NCBI RefSeq assembly: GCF_006715395.1
Contig: NZ_VFNC01000001.1
Coordinates: 3,410,001 to 3,474,000, forward strand
Reading direction: 5' to 3'
From: Streptomyces sp. SLBN-31
GTDB taxonomy: Bacteria > Actinomycetota > Actinomycetes > Streptomycetales > Streptomycetaceae
DNA length: 64,000 bases
The translations under genes were made by a program, and so were the position numbers. This document shows, piece by piece, positions 1 through 8,746 of this stretch (positions within the stretch are counted from its first letter, which is position 1; each line of letters begins with the position of its first letter). Under the pieces are notes generated by a model. The model ran no database searches. It was not told the origin of the DNA and saw nothing but the letters and a program-made list of their open reading frames with translations.

Positions 1-8
1 TGACGGGA

Positions 9-842
9 GTGGAGCCCACGGCGTGCGTCAACGCGGTCGTCACCACCGCCGACGGCGCCCTCTGGACGACCGGCGACGCCGGAATCGTATGGGTCGACGG
101 ACGGCAGCGGGCCGCCACCGGCAGCCTGTGCAACTTCCTCGTGGAGGTCGGCGGCCGTGTCCTGACCGGCGGCCAGCTCGGCCGGGTCTTCGACGCCCGC
201 GACGGCCGCGTCCTGCACCAGCACCGCTCACCGCTGAACTGCGCCGCCGCCTTCACCCGCGAGGGCGTGCCGCACGTGGTGGTCGGCGCCTACACGGGAG
301 AGGGCCTGGTGTTCGCCGTCCGCGAGGGACAGGATCCCGAGCACGTCGCGACGCTGCCCCTGCACACCAACGCGGTCAAGGGCGTCGCGGTCTCCGGGGA
401 CACGCTGTTCGCGGTGTGCGCGGACGCCTCGGTGTCCTGGTTCTCCCTGGAGACGTTCACCGAGACCGGCCGCGTGGACGAGGCCCACGCGCGGATCGCG
501 AACGGCTGCGCCCCGCTGCCGGGCGGCCGTTTCGCCAGCGTCAGCCGGGACCTGACCCTGCGGATCTGGGACGGCCGCACCAGCCGTACCGTGCCCACCC
601 CGCACGACCACTCCGTCAAGTGCGTCGCCGCCTCCACGGACGGCCACCTGGTGGCGACGGGCTCGTACGCGGGCACGGTTGCCGTCTACGACGTGACCAC
701 CGGGGACTGGCCGCACGTATTGCGGCCCACCACGGCGGGCATCTCCAGCCTGCACTACGACGCCGCCCACGGCCGGTTCCTCGCCTCCTCCTACGACGGG
801 CGGGTCTACCCGCTCCAGCCCCGGCCGGAGCCGGCCCCATGA
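9..842 (+). CDS. WD40-like beta-propeller protein
   Basis: About 277 residues made of repeated short blades. Several blades carry WD40-style endings, for example 'LRIWDGRTSR' and 'VAVYDVTTGDW', each preceded by GH-like turns such as 'HDHSVKCVAAS'. This suggests a cytoplasmic scaffold with no catalytic residues visible. The GTG at 9 directly follows a TGA at 1-3 that could end an upstream gene in another frame. However, this frame is open to the window edge, so the true start could lie outside. The stop overlaps the ATG of the SUMF1-type gene (ATGA), so the two are translationally coupled. WD40 and SUMF1-like proteins often sit together in actinomycetes; the function here is unknown. Confidence 0.7.
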   Translation: MEPTACVNAVVTTADGALWTTGDAGIVWVDGRQRAATGSLCNFLVEVGGRVLTGGQLGRVFDARDGRVLHQHRSPLNCAAAFTREGVPHVVVGAYTGEGLVFAVREGQDPEHVATLPLHTNAVKGVAVSGDTLFAVCADASVSWFSLETFTETGRVDEAHARIANGCAPLPGGRFASVSRDLTLRIWDGRTSRTVPTPHDHSVKCVAASTDGHLVATGSYAGTVAVYDVTTGDWPHVLRPTTAGISSLHYDAAHGRFLASSYDGRVYPLQPRPEPAP

Positions 843-1855
843 CCACGGCCGACACCCTGGCGGTCAACCCCAACGAGCTGGACGACCGCACGGCGATGGG
901 ACTGCCCGCGGCCTTCACCGACCGCGTCGACCAGGACCGGCTGCGGCGGCTGACCCGCACGCTCGCGGGCAAGGACCCGCAGGAACTGGCAGCGCGGGTG
1001 GCCGACCCGCGGGCCGACCGGCTGCTTCGGCTGGCCGCGGGCCAACTCCTCGCCCTGCTGGGCGATCCCCGCATCGACCCGCTGGCGCCGGCGATGGAGG
1101 ACGTCCCGGCCGCCCGCGTACGCCTCGGCCTGGCGGCGGACCGGGTCGACGCCGTCGCCGACGCCTGGCGGCACGTGGGCGTCACGCGCGCGTGGATCGC
1201 GAAGGAGGCACCGGAGTACGACGCCGACATCGCCGCCTTCCGCATCGCCCGCTACCCGGTCACCAACGCGGAGTACCGGCTGTTCCTGACCGAGCACCCG
1301 GACGCCGGACTGCCCACCTCGTGGCGCTTCGGCGTGTACCCCGCCCACCTGGCCAACCACCCGGTGTGGAGCGTGTCCCCGCAGGACGCCGACGCGTACG
1401 CGGCCTGGCTCGCCCGCCGCACCGGACGCGCCTTCAGGCTGCCGACCGAGGCGGAATGGGAGTACGCGGCCTCGGGCGGCGACGGGCGCGCCTACCCGTG
1501 GGGCGAGGAGCCCGGCGAGGACTTGGCCAACACCGTGGAGTACGGGCCCCTGGCCACCACCCCGGTCGGCATGTACCCGGCAGGACGCAGCCCGTTCGGC
1601 GCGTACGACATGGCCGGCAACGTCGAGGAGTACGTCGCCGACGACTACCGTCCCTACCCGGGCGGCCAGTATGTCGACGACGACCTGCACGCGGACACCG
1701 ACGCCGGCTACCGGGTGGCCCGGGGCGGCAGCTTCACCCGCTACGCCGACCTGGCCCGCTGCCGCCGACGGCACGGCTGGTACCGGCGCGACATCTACGC
1801 CATGGGCTTCCGGCTCGCCGAAACGCCGCCCGCCCCGGGCGTCGCGGCGGGGTGA
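839..1855 (+). CDS. SUMF1/FGE-sulfatase-domain protein
   Basis: 338 residues starting at an ATG that overlaps the previous stop. The C-terminal two thirds is a formylglycine-generating-enzyme-type fold: 'RYPVTNAEYRLFL', 'HPVWSVSPQDADAYAAWL', 'RLPTEAEWEYAA', 'YPWGEE', 'YDMAGNVEEYVADDY' and 'RVARGGSF'. In genuine FGE the segment after GGS carries two copper-binding cysteines. Here the first position is not Cys (GGSFTRY) and only one Cys follows (ARCRRR). It is therefore probably not a formylglycine synthase but one of the many SUMF1-like binding or modifying proteins. The N-terminal ~110 residues are Arg/Asp-rich and unassigned. It is likely co-expressed with the upstream beta-propeller. Confidence 0.85.
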   Translation: MTTADTLAVNPNELDDRTAMGLPAAFTDRVDQDRLRRLTRTLAGKDPQELAARVADPRADRLLRLAAGQLLALLGDPRIDPLAPAMEDVPAARVRLGLAADRVDAVADAWRHVGVTRAWIAKEAPEYDADIAAFRIARYPVTNAEYRLFLTEHPDAGLPTSWRFGVYPAHLANHPVWSVSPQDADAYAAWLARRTGRAFRLPTEAEWEYAASGGDGRAYPWGEEPGEDLANTVEYGPLATTPVGMYPAGRSPFGAYDMAGNVEEYVADDYRPYPGGQYVDDDLHADTDAGYRVARGGSFTRYADLARCRRRHGWYRRDIYAMGFRLAETPPAPGVAAG

Positions 1856-1930
1856 GGATCCGGTGAGCCGTCATCCGCGTCCGGCGCCGCCACCGTGACC
1901 GGCAGCCGGACGGGAGGAGGGTGAGCGGGC

Positions 1931-2386
1931 ATGCCTCTGCCGTCACGCCGGGGCGCCGCCCCGCTGGTCGTGACCGGTGAACCGGTGGAGCAGCTGACCG
2001 ACCCGGCACCGGCCGCGCTCAGGGAGCGGCTCGTCGACGCCGTCGCCGCACTCGACGGGGTCCGCACGGGTCCCTCGTACGTCTGCGTACGGGGGACCTG
2101 CGCGTTCCATCTCGCGCCGGTCCTCGCCCATGGGCCGGCCGAGGCGTTCCTGGCCGGCTCGGAGTTCGGGCACGTGCATCCGCCGTACGACGGGAGCGTG
2201 CACCTGATGCTGCCCGGCCGGTGGGCGCGGTGGGCGGTCGCGGCGGGGTGGGGCGTGACCGTCGTACCGCGCGGTTCGCTGCTGGTCTACGGCCCGCGTG
2301 ACGAAACGGAGTCGATGGTCGTCGAACTCCTGCTGCGGCAGGCCTACTTGTTCGCCCGCGGTGATCCGTTCCCCGAACCGGCGTGA
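1931..2386 (+). CDS. DUF5519 / luciferase-domain family protein
   Basis: 151 residues with the family signature 'EFGHVHPPYDGSVHLMLP' in the middle and a Trp-containing 'GWGVTVVPRG' strand after it. This pattern is typical of small actinobacterial DUF5519 ('luciferase family') proteins, whose biochemical role is not established. A GGAGGAGGG ribosome site lies just upstream of the ATG at 1931. It is separated from the SUMF1 gene by about 75 nt and may be co-transcribed with it. No signal peptide or membrane segment is visible. Confidence 0.7.
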   Translation: MPLPSRRGAAPLVVTGEPVEQLTDPAPAALRERLVDAVAALDGVRTGPSYVCVRGTCAFHLAPVLAHGPAEAFLAGSEFGHVHPPYDGSVHLMLPGRWARWAVAAGWGVTVVPRGSLLVYGPRDETESMVVELLLRQAYLFARGDPFPEPA

Positions 2387-2542
2387 CTCAGCTCCGGTGA
2401 CGCGGGAGAGCCCGGCGTCGGTCGAGGGCAAGGGGCCCCTGGCCTGTCGGGTAACCGGGCGGTATCGGACCGGGACATCGTCGGGATCCGTTGGTCGCAT
2501 CGTGGTGGCACACCAGGAACGGACAGCTGAAAGGAACGCGAC

Positions 2543-2686
2543 ATGCGTTGGTTGGGACATGCGGCAGTGGCCGTGGTCATGGCGGCGGTGGTCGGCTGGG
2601 CGGGGGCCACGGCGGGATCCGCCGGTGCGCACGCCGTCGACGGACGCGGCCTGGTCCTGGCCACCGATGTCGGCCCCACTCACTGA
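2543..2686 (+). CDS. Putative 47-aa secreted/membrane peptide
   Basis: A short frame of 47 codons with a good ribosome site (AAAGGAA, about 7 nt before the ATG). The peptide starts MRWLGH, followed by a hydrophobic stretch (AAVAVVMAAVVGWAGA) and an Ala-X-Ala-like end near 'GSAGAHA', then about 17 polar residues ending DVGPTH. This looks like a signal peptide with a tiny mature peptide. It lies 34 nt before the thioesterase-like gene and near the SARP regulator. I do not recognise a family. It could be chance, but the ribosome site and signal-like composition argue for a real small gene. Confidence 0.45.
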   Translation: MRWLGHAAVAVVMAAVVGWAGATAGSAGAHAVDGRGLVLATDVGPTH

Positions 2687-2720
2687 CAGCCGTCGCGCGC
2701 CGGGCCGGGAGGAGACCGTG

Positions 2721-3329
2721 ATGACGGTGCACCAAGGGCGGTTTCCGCTGGTTCTCCTGCCGGGACCGGACACCCCGGTGGCGGAGGTGGCCGGTCTGGT
2801 CCGGGCCCTGCCCGCCGGTCTCCGGCCGGTCGTGCTGCGCCCCGGCACGGGGGCGCGCACGCCGACCGGCCTGCCGGAGGCCCTCGCCCGGCAGGTACGC
2901 GACGCGGGCGTGCGGGGCCCCTTCGCGGTGCACGGCTGGGGAAGCGGCGCCCATCTGGGCCTGGCGCTGGCAAGGGAGTTCGAGCGGGCGACGGGGCACG
3001 CGGTCTGCACCACCCTGTTCGTGTCGGACGCGATCACCCCCGGCCGTACGGCCGAGGCGCGCCGCACGGTCACCGAGAGCCGGCTCGTGGTCTGCACCGA
3101 CCGGACGTCGGCGCGGTTCGACGGGTCCGGTCTGCAGGCGTGGTGCCGCCACTCCACGTCCGGCACGGAGTTCGTCACCCTGCCGTCGGGCCCGCGGGCG
3201 GCCCGTGCGGCGGCCCTGTCCCGGCTGATCGCCGCACGGCTGCTCCCGGCCGCGGGCCGCCCGTCCGCAGCGCGGGCGGCGACGGCACACGTGCCGGGCG
3301 GTGACGTCGTGGCCGGCTCCGCGCCCTGA
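2721..3329 (+). CDS. Degenerate type II thioesterase-like protein (no catalytic triad)
   Basis: 202 residues from an ATG with a GGGAGGAG site upstream. It aligns by eye with the type II thioesterase at 44867-45619: 'FAVHGWGSGAHLGLALA' matches 'FAIFGHSMGAYLGLLLA', and 'RRTVTESRLVVC' matches 'RNTVTESRIVAC'. The nucleophile elbow GHSMG is replaced by GWGSG, so the serine position (residue 74) is Gly. The His of 'PGSHFY' is also gone ('LPSGPRA'). About 70 residues of the lid are absent. It is therefore unlikely to hydrolyse thioesters. It may be a remnant or a binding protein. It lies convergent with the SARP regulator. Confidence 0.65.
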   Translation: MTVHQGRFPLVLLPGPDTPVAEVAGLVRALPAGLRPVVLRPGTGARTPTGLPEALARQVRDAGVRGPFAVHGWGSGAHLGLALAREFERATGHAVCTTLFVSDAITPGRTAEARRTVTESRLVVCTDRTSARFDGSGLQAWCRHSTSGTEFVTLPSGPRAARAAALSRLIAARLLPAAGRPSAARAATAHVPGGDVVAGSAP

Positions 3330-3386
3330 CCGCCGAATCCGTCACCGCCCGCCCGCTTCCGGCCGCCGCGCCCTGACGCGTCACAC

Positions 3387-6300
3387 TCAGGGCCCGGCGG
3401 CCGGGTCCATTTCCACCCTCGTGCCCAGCGCCATCGCCGCGGCGTGCTCCTGCGCCGCCAGCCCGTGCCCGTCGGCGGCGGTCCCGTCGCCCAGGGCCCG
3501 CAGGGACTGGGCCAGCCCCTGGTGCGCCCGGACCATCTCCGTGCGCAGCCCGATGCCCGTGGCCCGCTCCAGCGCGGCCCGGTGGCGGTCCACGGACCGT
3601 CGGTGCTGCCCGCGCGCACCGTCGATCCGGCCCAGCACGTTCTCGGCCGCGGCCTGTCTGGCCTGCGAGCCATGACCGCGGGCCAGGTCCAGGGCGTTCA
3701 CCGCGTGCTCGTGAGCCGAGTCCGGGCGCCCCGCCCGCAGTTCCGCCTCGGCCAGGTTGCACAGCACCAGCGAGGTGAGCGCCGGCGCGCGCAGCGGTTC
3801 GCACAGCGCCCGGGCCCGGTCGAGGCACTCGGCCGCCGCGTCGAGCCGCTCCAGGCCGAGATGGGCGAGCGACAGATTGGCCAGCGCGGTCACCTCGATC
3901 CCCGCGTCACCGGTGTCGCGGGCCAGTGCGGCGGCCCGCTGCCCGGCCTGCACGGCCTCGGGCAGACGCCCCAGGCGCTCCCGGGCGAAGCACAGGTTGG
4001 CCAGGGCCTGCGCCTCCTCCCGCGCGGAGCCGAGCGCCCGATGGGCCTCACTCGCACGCGCCAGGTATCCGACGGCCTCCCGCAGACGTCCGACGCTGGT
4101 GCACAGCACGCCGAGCCGGCTCAGGCAGGCCGCCTCGGTGCGCGGGTCTTCGAGGCCGGCGGCGATCTCCAGCGCCTCCTCTGCCGAGGCGATGCCCTCC
4201 TGGAACAGGTCACGCTGCCACTGGGCGACCGCCTGGTTGATCAGCGAGACGCACAGCAGCTCCGGATCGCCCTCCTTGCGGGCGCTGTCCACCGCAAGCC
4301 GGGCCGTGTGCTCGAAGTCGGAGAAGTGGTTCTGGGCGTGCAGATGGAAGCCGACGCCGCGACTGAGCCACGCGGCGTGCCGGTGCAGGCCGTGCTGGTC
4401 GGCGAGATGGACGACCGCCACAACGTTTCGCCACTCCTGGGCGAACCACCGCTGCGCCTCCTCGGGGCGCAGGGCCGGTGCCGCCGCTGCCTGGGTCGGT
4501 GGGGCGCAGCCGTAACGCACCCGTCCGGGAAACAGGGCGTCACACGCGCGTTCCAGGTCGGTCACCATGCGGGCGGCCAGGCGCCGCACCGCGGCCGAGC
4601 GCTGTGGGCCGTCGTCGGCCGGCAGGGTGCGGGCGAAGCTGTGCACCAGGTCGTGGAAGGAGTACCGGCCGAACTCGAACTCCTGCAGCAGATGCACGTC
4701 CAGCAGGTACTCCAGGACCCGTTCGGCACTGTGCGCATCGGTGTCCAGGAGGGCGGCGGCGACCGGCACCGCGAAGTCGACTCCCGGATACAGGCTCAAC
4801 AGCCGGAAGTGGGCGCGGTGTTCGGGTTTCATGGCGTCGTACGACATTCGCAGGGCCGTTGCGACGCTGCGGTCCCCGGACTCCAGTTCGCCCATGATGC
4901 GGGAGTCGTCGCCGAGCCGTTCGGTCAGGTGGCGCAGCGTCCAGTGGGGACGCTTGCGCAGGCGGGCGGCGGACACCCGCAGGGCGAGCGGAAGCCGGCC
5001 GCACAGCCGGACCAGGTGTGCGACGGCGTCCGGTTCGGCGGCCACCCGGTCGGCGCCGAGAATGCTGCGCACCATCTCGACGCTGTCCTCCTCGGACAGC
5101 AGCCCCAGGGAGAGCCCTTCGGCGCCCTCCAGTTCGGGCAGCCGGACCCGGCTGGTGATCAGGACCAGACTGCCGGGGGAGGCGGGCAGCAGCGGGCGTA
5201 CCTGCGCCGCGTCGACGGCGTTGTCCAGGACCAGCATCAGCCGTCGGCGGGCGCTGGTGACCCGCCACAGTGCGACGCGGCTGAGCACGTCGTCGGGTAC
5301 GGACTTGCCGGCCACCCCCATCGCCCGCAGCAGGACGCCGAGTGCCGTTGCCGTGGAGAGGGGTTCCTCCCCGGGGGTGAAGCCCCGGAGGTCGACGTAG
5401 AGCTGCCCGTCGGGATAGGTGTCGGCGAGGCGGTGCGCCGCGTGCACGGCCAGGGCCGTCTTGCCGCTTCCGCCCATGCCGTCGACGAGCAGGATGCGCG
5501 GGCTGGTGCGGTCGCCCGTGGGGGACGGCGCGGTGACGAGTCGCTGGATCTCCTCGTGGCGGCCGGTGAAGTCCGCGAGGTCGTACGGCAGCGTGCACGG
5601 GGCGGTCCCGGTGACCGCGAACGGCGGCTCGGCGGTGTCGCGGACGAGCGGTGGCGCGTCCAACTCGGGGTCCGCGCGCAGGATCTGCTCGTACAGGGCG
5701 GCCAGTTTGGGGCCGGGGTCGATGCCGAGCTCCTCCGCCAGCGAGGTCCGCAGCCGCGTGTACTCCTCCAGCGCCTCCGCCTGTCGCCCGGCGCGGTAGA
5801 GGGCGAGCAGCAGGTGGCCGCGCAGTACTTCCCGGTAGGGGTGCGCGGTGACGGACTCGCGCAGTTCGCCGATGAGCCCGCTCGACTCGCCGAGGTCGAG
5901 GCGCAGTTCGAAACACTGCTCGGTCGCGGTCAGGCGCTTCTCCTCCCACGCGGCCGCGGCGGCGTCGATGAGGGGGCCGCCGGTGCCGCCGAGGATGGGG
6001 CCGCGCCAGGAGTCCAGTCCGGCTTTCAACTGCATGACAGCGTTGTCAAGAAGCCCTTCGGCGCGGGCCTCCTGCGCGCGGCGCATCCGGATGTCGAACA
6101 TCCGCAGATCCGACTGGCCGTCCTCGAGCATCACGCGGTAGCCCGGCGGTTCGGTGACGATGAACTCGTGCCCGGACGGTAACCGCCGGCGCAGTTCGGC
6201 GACCGCCTTGCGGACCTGGTGGACCGCCGTGGACGGCGGCGCCTCCTCCCAGACCGCCTCGACCAGCCGCGAGACGGGAACGATCCGTCCCGGCTCAAGC

Positions 6301-6416
6301 AGCAGCATGGCGAGTACGCGTTCGTTGACAGGGCCACCAGGTCTGATCCGTCTGTCTCCCGCCCAGATCTCGAGGGGGCCGAGTACGTGGAAGCGCAGAT
6401 GGGGGGTGGAGTGCAT
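3387..6416 (-). CDS. SARP-family transcriptional regulator (AfsR-like, NB-ARC and TPR)
   Basis: About 1009 residues. Residues 1-110 form the OmpR-type winged helix (starts 'LRFHVLGPLEIW', then 'LLLEPGRIVPVSRLVEAVW' and 'VRKAVAELRRRL'). Residues 110-260 are the bacterial transcriptional activator domain ('ALEEYTRLRTSLAEELGIDP'). An NB-ARC ATPase follows, with P-loop 'GMGGSGKTA' and 'RLMLVLDNAVDAAQVRPLLP'. The C-terminal third is TPR repeats. The start is the ATG at 6416, with GGAG 8 nt upstream; a longer frame has no such site. Large SARPs of this layout activate secondary metabolism or act globally. No binding site was identified. Nearby pathway genes face the same strand, but a link to them is not shown. 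Confidence 0.92.
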   Translation of the reverse strand: MHSTPHLRFHVLGPLEIWAGDRRIRPGGPVNERVLAMLLLEPGRIVPVSRLVEAVWEEAPPSTAVHQVRKAVAELRRRLPSGHEFIVTEPPGYRVMLEDGQSDLRMFDIRMRRAQEARAEGLLDNAVMQLKAGLDSWRGPILGGTGGPLIDAAAAAWEEKRLTATEQCFELRLDLGESSGLIGELRESVTAHPYREVLRGHLLLALYRAGRQAEALEEYTRLRTSLAEELGIDPGPKLAALYEQILRADPELDAPPLVRDTAEPPFAVTGTAPCTLPYDLADFTGRHEEIQRLVTAPSPTGDRTSPRILLVDGMGGSGKTALAVHAAHRLADTYPDGQLYVDLRGFTPGEEPLSTATALGVLLRAMGVAGKSVPDDVLSRVALWRVTSARRRLMLVLDNAVDAAQVRPLLPASPGSLVLITSRVRLPELEGAEGLSLGLLSEEDSVEMVRSILGADRVAAEPDAVAHLVRLCGRLPLALRVSAARLRKRPHWTLRHLTERLGDDSRIMGELESGDRSVATALRMSYDAMKPEHRAHFRLLSLYPGVDFAVPVAAALLDTDAHSAERVLEYLLDVHLLQEFEFGRYSFHDLVHSFARTLPADDGPQRSAAVRRLAARMVTDLERACDALFPGRVRYGCAPPTQAAAAPALRPEEAQRWFAQEWRNVVAVVHLADQHGLHRHAAWLSRGVGFHLHAQNHFSDFEHTARLAVDSARKEGDPELLCVSLINQAVAQWQRDLFQEGIASAEEALEIAAGLEDPRTEAACLSRLGVLCTSVGRLREAVGYLARASEAHRALGSAREEAQALANLCFARERLGRLPEAVQAGQRAAALARDTGDAGIEVTALANLSLAHLGLERLDAAAECLDRARALCEPLRAPALTSLVLCNLAEAELRAGRPDSAHEHAVNALDLARGHGSQARQAAAENVLGRIDGARGQHRRSVDRHRAALERATGIGLRTEMVRAHQGLAQSLRALGDGTAADGHGLAAQEHAAAMALGTRVEMDPAAGP

Positions 6417-6558
6417 GGTCGGTGCTCCAACTCGCGGTAAGTGCCACTGATTCCCCCGCAGGCCAGGTGCCTCATATGTCCGAGCTAATTGCCCGCTGAA
6501 CATACTTACCCTTCCACGCCGCGCCACGGCCATGCACCGAAACCGGGCGGGGAGCGTC

Positions 6559-7197
6559 TCAGGGGCGGCTGTTCAACAGCCTTACGGGGGTGAGCCGTTG
6601 CAGCTCCTCCACCGTGACACCCGGAGCGGTCTCGACCAGGCCCAGGCCGTCGGGTGTGACGTCGAGGACCGCGAGGTCGGTGATGATCCGGTGGACGCAC
6701 CGCTCTCCGGTGAGGGGCAAGGTGCACTCCTCGATGATCTTGGGGCTGCCGTCCTTGGCGGTGTGCTCCATGAGGACGATGACGCGGCGGGCGCCGTGGA
6801 CCAGGTCCATGGCACCGCCCATGCCCTTGACCATCTTGCCGGGGATCATCCAGTTGGCGAGGTCGCCGGTGGCCGAGACCTGCATGGCGCCCAGCACGGC
6901 GGTGTCGATGTGGCCGCCGCGGATCATGCCGAAGGAGAGCGCGGAGTCGAAGAAGGCGGCTCCGGGCAGCACGGTGACGGTCTCCTTGCCCGCGTTGATG
7001 AGGTCGGGGTCGACCTCGTCGTCGGTGGGGTAGGGGCCGGTGCCCAGGATGCCGTTCTCGGAGTGCAGGGTGACGTGCACGCCTGCCGGGAGGTGCCCGG
7101 GGATCAGGGTGGGCAGGCCGATGCCGAGGTTGACGTAGGAGCCGTCGGTGAGTTCGGCGGCGGCGCGGGCGGCCATCTGCTCGCGGGTCCAGGCCAT
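6559..7197 (-). CDS. 3-oxoacid CoA-transferase subunit B
   Basis: 212 residues, the expected size for the beta subunit of 3-oxoacid/3-oxoadipate CoA-transferases. The catalytic glutamate motif is present ('HSENGILG'), along with '[13 protein letters not shown]', '[14 protein letters not shown]' and 'GMGGAMDLV'. Its ATG overlaps the stop of the alpha-subunit gene (TGATG), which fits the obligate heteromer. The enzyme moves CoA from succinyl-CoA to a 3-oxoacid, the usual last activation step after aromatic ring cleavage. It is the last gene of the 10463-6559 transcription unit. The exact acceptor (acetoacetate or 3-oxoadipate) cannot be told. Confidence 0.92.
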   Translation of the reverse strand: MAWTREQMAARAAAELTDGSYVNLGIGLPTLIPGHLPAGVHVTLHSENGILGTGPYPTDDEVDPDLINAGKETVTVLPGAAFFDSALSFGMIRGGHIDTAVLGAMQVSATGDLANWMIPGKMVKGMGGAMDLVHGARRVIVLMEHTAKDGSPKIIEECTLPLTGERCVHRIITDLAVLDVTPDGLGLVETAPGVTVEELQRLTPVRLLNSRP

Positions 7198-7952
7198 CAG
7201 GAACGTACCGTCCTCTTCTCGATCTGCTTGTCGGCGGCCTGAGCGGCCGTCAGTTCCACCACGCGCTGCACGAACACGCCGGGCAGGTGGATGTCGTCGG
7301 GGCGCAGGTCGCCCGGTTCGACCAGTTCCTCCACCTCGGCGACCGTGACCCGGCCGGCCATGGCGGCGAGCGGGTTGAAGTTCGAGGCGGCCCCGCGGAA
7401 GCGGAGGTTGCCGTGGCGGTCGCCGCGCCAGGCCCGCACGAGGGCGAAGTCGGTGGTGATGCCGTGTTCCAGGACATGCGGGCGGCCCGCGAAGTCGCGG
7501 GTCTCCTTGGGCGGGGAGGCCACGGCGACGGAGCCGTCGGCGGCGTGGCGCCAGGGCAGGCCGCCCCGGGCCACCTGCGTGCCGACGCCGGCCGGGGTGT
7601 AGAACGCCGGGATGCCGGCGCCTCCCGCGCGCAGGCGTTCGGCGAGGGTGCCCTGCGGCACCAGTTCCACCTCCAGCTCTCCGGACAGGTACTGGCGGGC
7701 GAACTCCTTGTTCTCGCCGACGTAGGAGCCGGTGACGCGGGCGATGCGGCCCGCGGCGAGCAGGATTCCGAGACCTCGGCCGTCCACGCCGCAGTTGTTG
7801 GAGACGACCCGCAGACCGCCCGCCCCCTGTTCGTGCAGCGCGCGGATGAGGGTTTCGGGTACGCCGCTGAGGCCGAAGCCGCCGACGGCCAGCGAGGCGC
7901 CGTCGGGGATGTCGGCGACCGCCTCGGCGGCGCTCACGCGGACCTTGTTCAT
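7197..7952 (-). CDS. 3-oxoacid CoA-transferase subunit A
   Basis: 251 residues, typical of the alpha subunit. It has the N-terminal '[19 protein letters not shown]' glycine-rich motif, '[14 protein letters not shown]' and '[20 protein letters not shown]'-type features (here '[15 protein letters not shown]'). The ribosome site AAAGGA lies before the ATG. It overlaps the beta-subunit gene by one base. Together they form the CoA-transferase that turns the 3-oxoacid made by this locus (acetoacetate is plausible, given the FAH genes) into its CoA ester. Confidence 0.92.
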   Translation of the reverse strand: MNKVRVSAAEAVADIPDGASLAVGGFGLSGVPETLIRALHEQGAGGLRVVSNNCGVDGRGLGILLAAGRIARVTGSYVGENKEFARQYLSGELEVELVPQGTLAERLRAGGAGIPAFYTPAGVGTQVARGGLPWRHAADGSVAVASPPKETRDFAGRPHVLEHGITTDFALVRAWRGDRHGNLRFRGAASNFNPLAAMAGRVTVAEVEELVEPGDLRPDDIHLPGVFVQRVVELTAAQAADKQIEKRTVRS

Positions 7953-7966
7953 GCGGGGGAGTCCTT

Positions 7967-8746
7967 TCAGCAGGTCGCGCCGGGCAGGACGGCGGACCAG
8001 CCGCCGTCGACGACGAGGTTGGCGCCCGTGATGTACGCGGCTTCGTCGGAGGCGAGGAAGACGGCGGCGTTGACGACTTCGTCAGGTAGTCCGACGCGGC
8101 CGAGCGGGATGTGCCGGGCGATGTCGCGCATCGTGTGGTCGTCGGCGAGGAGGTCTGCGCGGGTGCCATCGGTGTCGATCATTCCGGGGCTGACGCAGTT
8201 GACGCGGACGCCGTACGGTGCGCCCTCGGCGGCGAGTTGGCGCGTCAGGGCGATGACCGCGCCCTTGGAGGCCGAGTGCGCCGTGCGCTGGTTGGTGAGC
8301 GAGCCGGTGAGGCCCGCGGTGGAGCCGACGGTGAGCACGCAGCCGCGGCTGCGGACCAGGTGCGGCCAGGCGGCGCGCACGGTCAGCCACACCGAGTCGA
8401 GCTCGGCGCGCAGGGTGAAGGCGAAGTCCTCGTACGGCTGGTCGGCGATCGCCCCGAAGCGGACGGCGCCGGCGTTGGCGTAGACGATGTCGATGCCGCC
8501 GAACGCCTCCACGGCCCCCTCCGTCCACGCGCGGACGGAGCGCTCGTCGGTGACGTCGAGCGGGCCGGGGGTGAGGGCGGTGCCGCCCTCGCGGGCGATG
8601 AGGTGCTGCGTCTCCAGAGCCTGTTCGTGCAGCAGGTCCCCGCCCACGACGAGCGCGCCCTCGGCCGCGAAGCGCAGCGCCGCGGCCCGGCCCTGTCCGC
8701 GCGCCGTCCCCGAGATCAGGGCCACCTTGCCGTCGAGCCGCTTCAC
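7967..8746 (-). CDS. SDR-family oxidoreductase (atypical active site)
   Basis: 259 residues with a Rossmann glycine motif 'SGTARGQG', 'NAG' at '[10 protein letters not shown]' and 'PGMIDT' near the end. The usual YxxxK catalytic pair appears as 'HSASKGAV', so the Tyr position is His while Lys is kept. A similar 'AHxAxKG' pattern occurs in other SDRs by my recollection, so this may be a subfamily trait rather than damage. The GTG start at 8746 overlaps the previous stop (GTGA). It lies 14 nt before the CoA-transferase genes. It probably oxidises or reduces an intermediate of the catabolic pathway; the substrate is unknown. Confidence 0.85.
   Translation of the reverse strand: MKRLDGKVALISGTARGQGRAAALRFAAEGALVVGGDLLHEQALETQHLIAREGGTALTPGPLDVTDERSVRAWTEGAVEAFGGIDIVYANAGAVRFGAIADQPYEDFAFTLRAELDSVWLTVRAAWPHLVRSRGCVLTVGSTAGLTGSLTNQRTAHSASKGAVIALTRQLAAEGAPYGVRVNCVSPGMIDTDGTRADLLADDHTMRDIARHIPLGRVGLPDEVVNAAVFLASDEAAYITGANLVVDGGWSAVLPGATC

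Noticed and set aside
4540..5949. Long Arg-rich minus-strand frame of 469 codons
   Set aside because: It is an out-of-frame shadow of the SARP gene (3387-6416), which has recognisable domains; the Arg/Pro-rich composition is typical of the wrong frame in GC-rich DNA.
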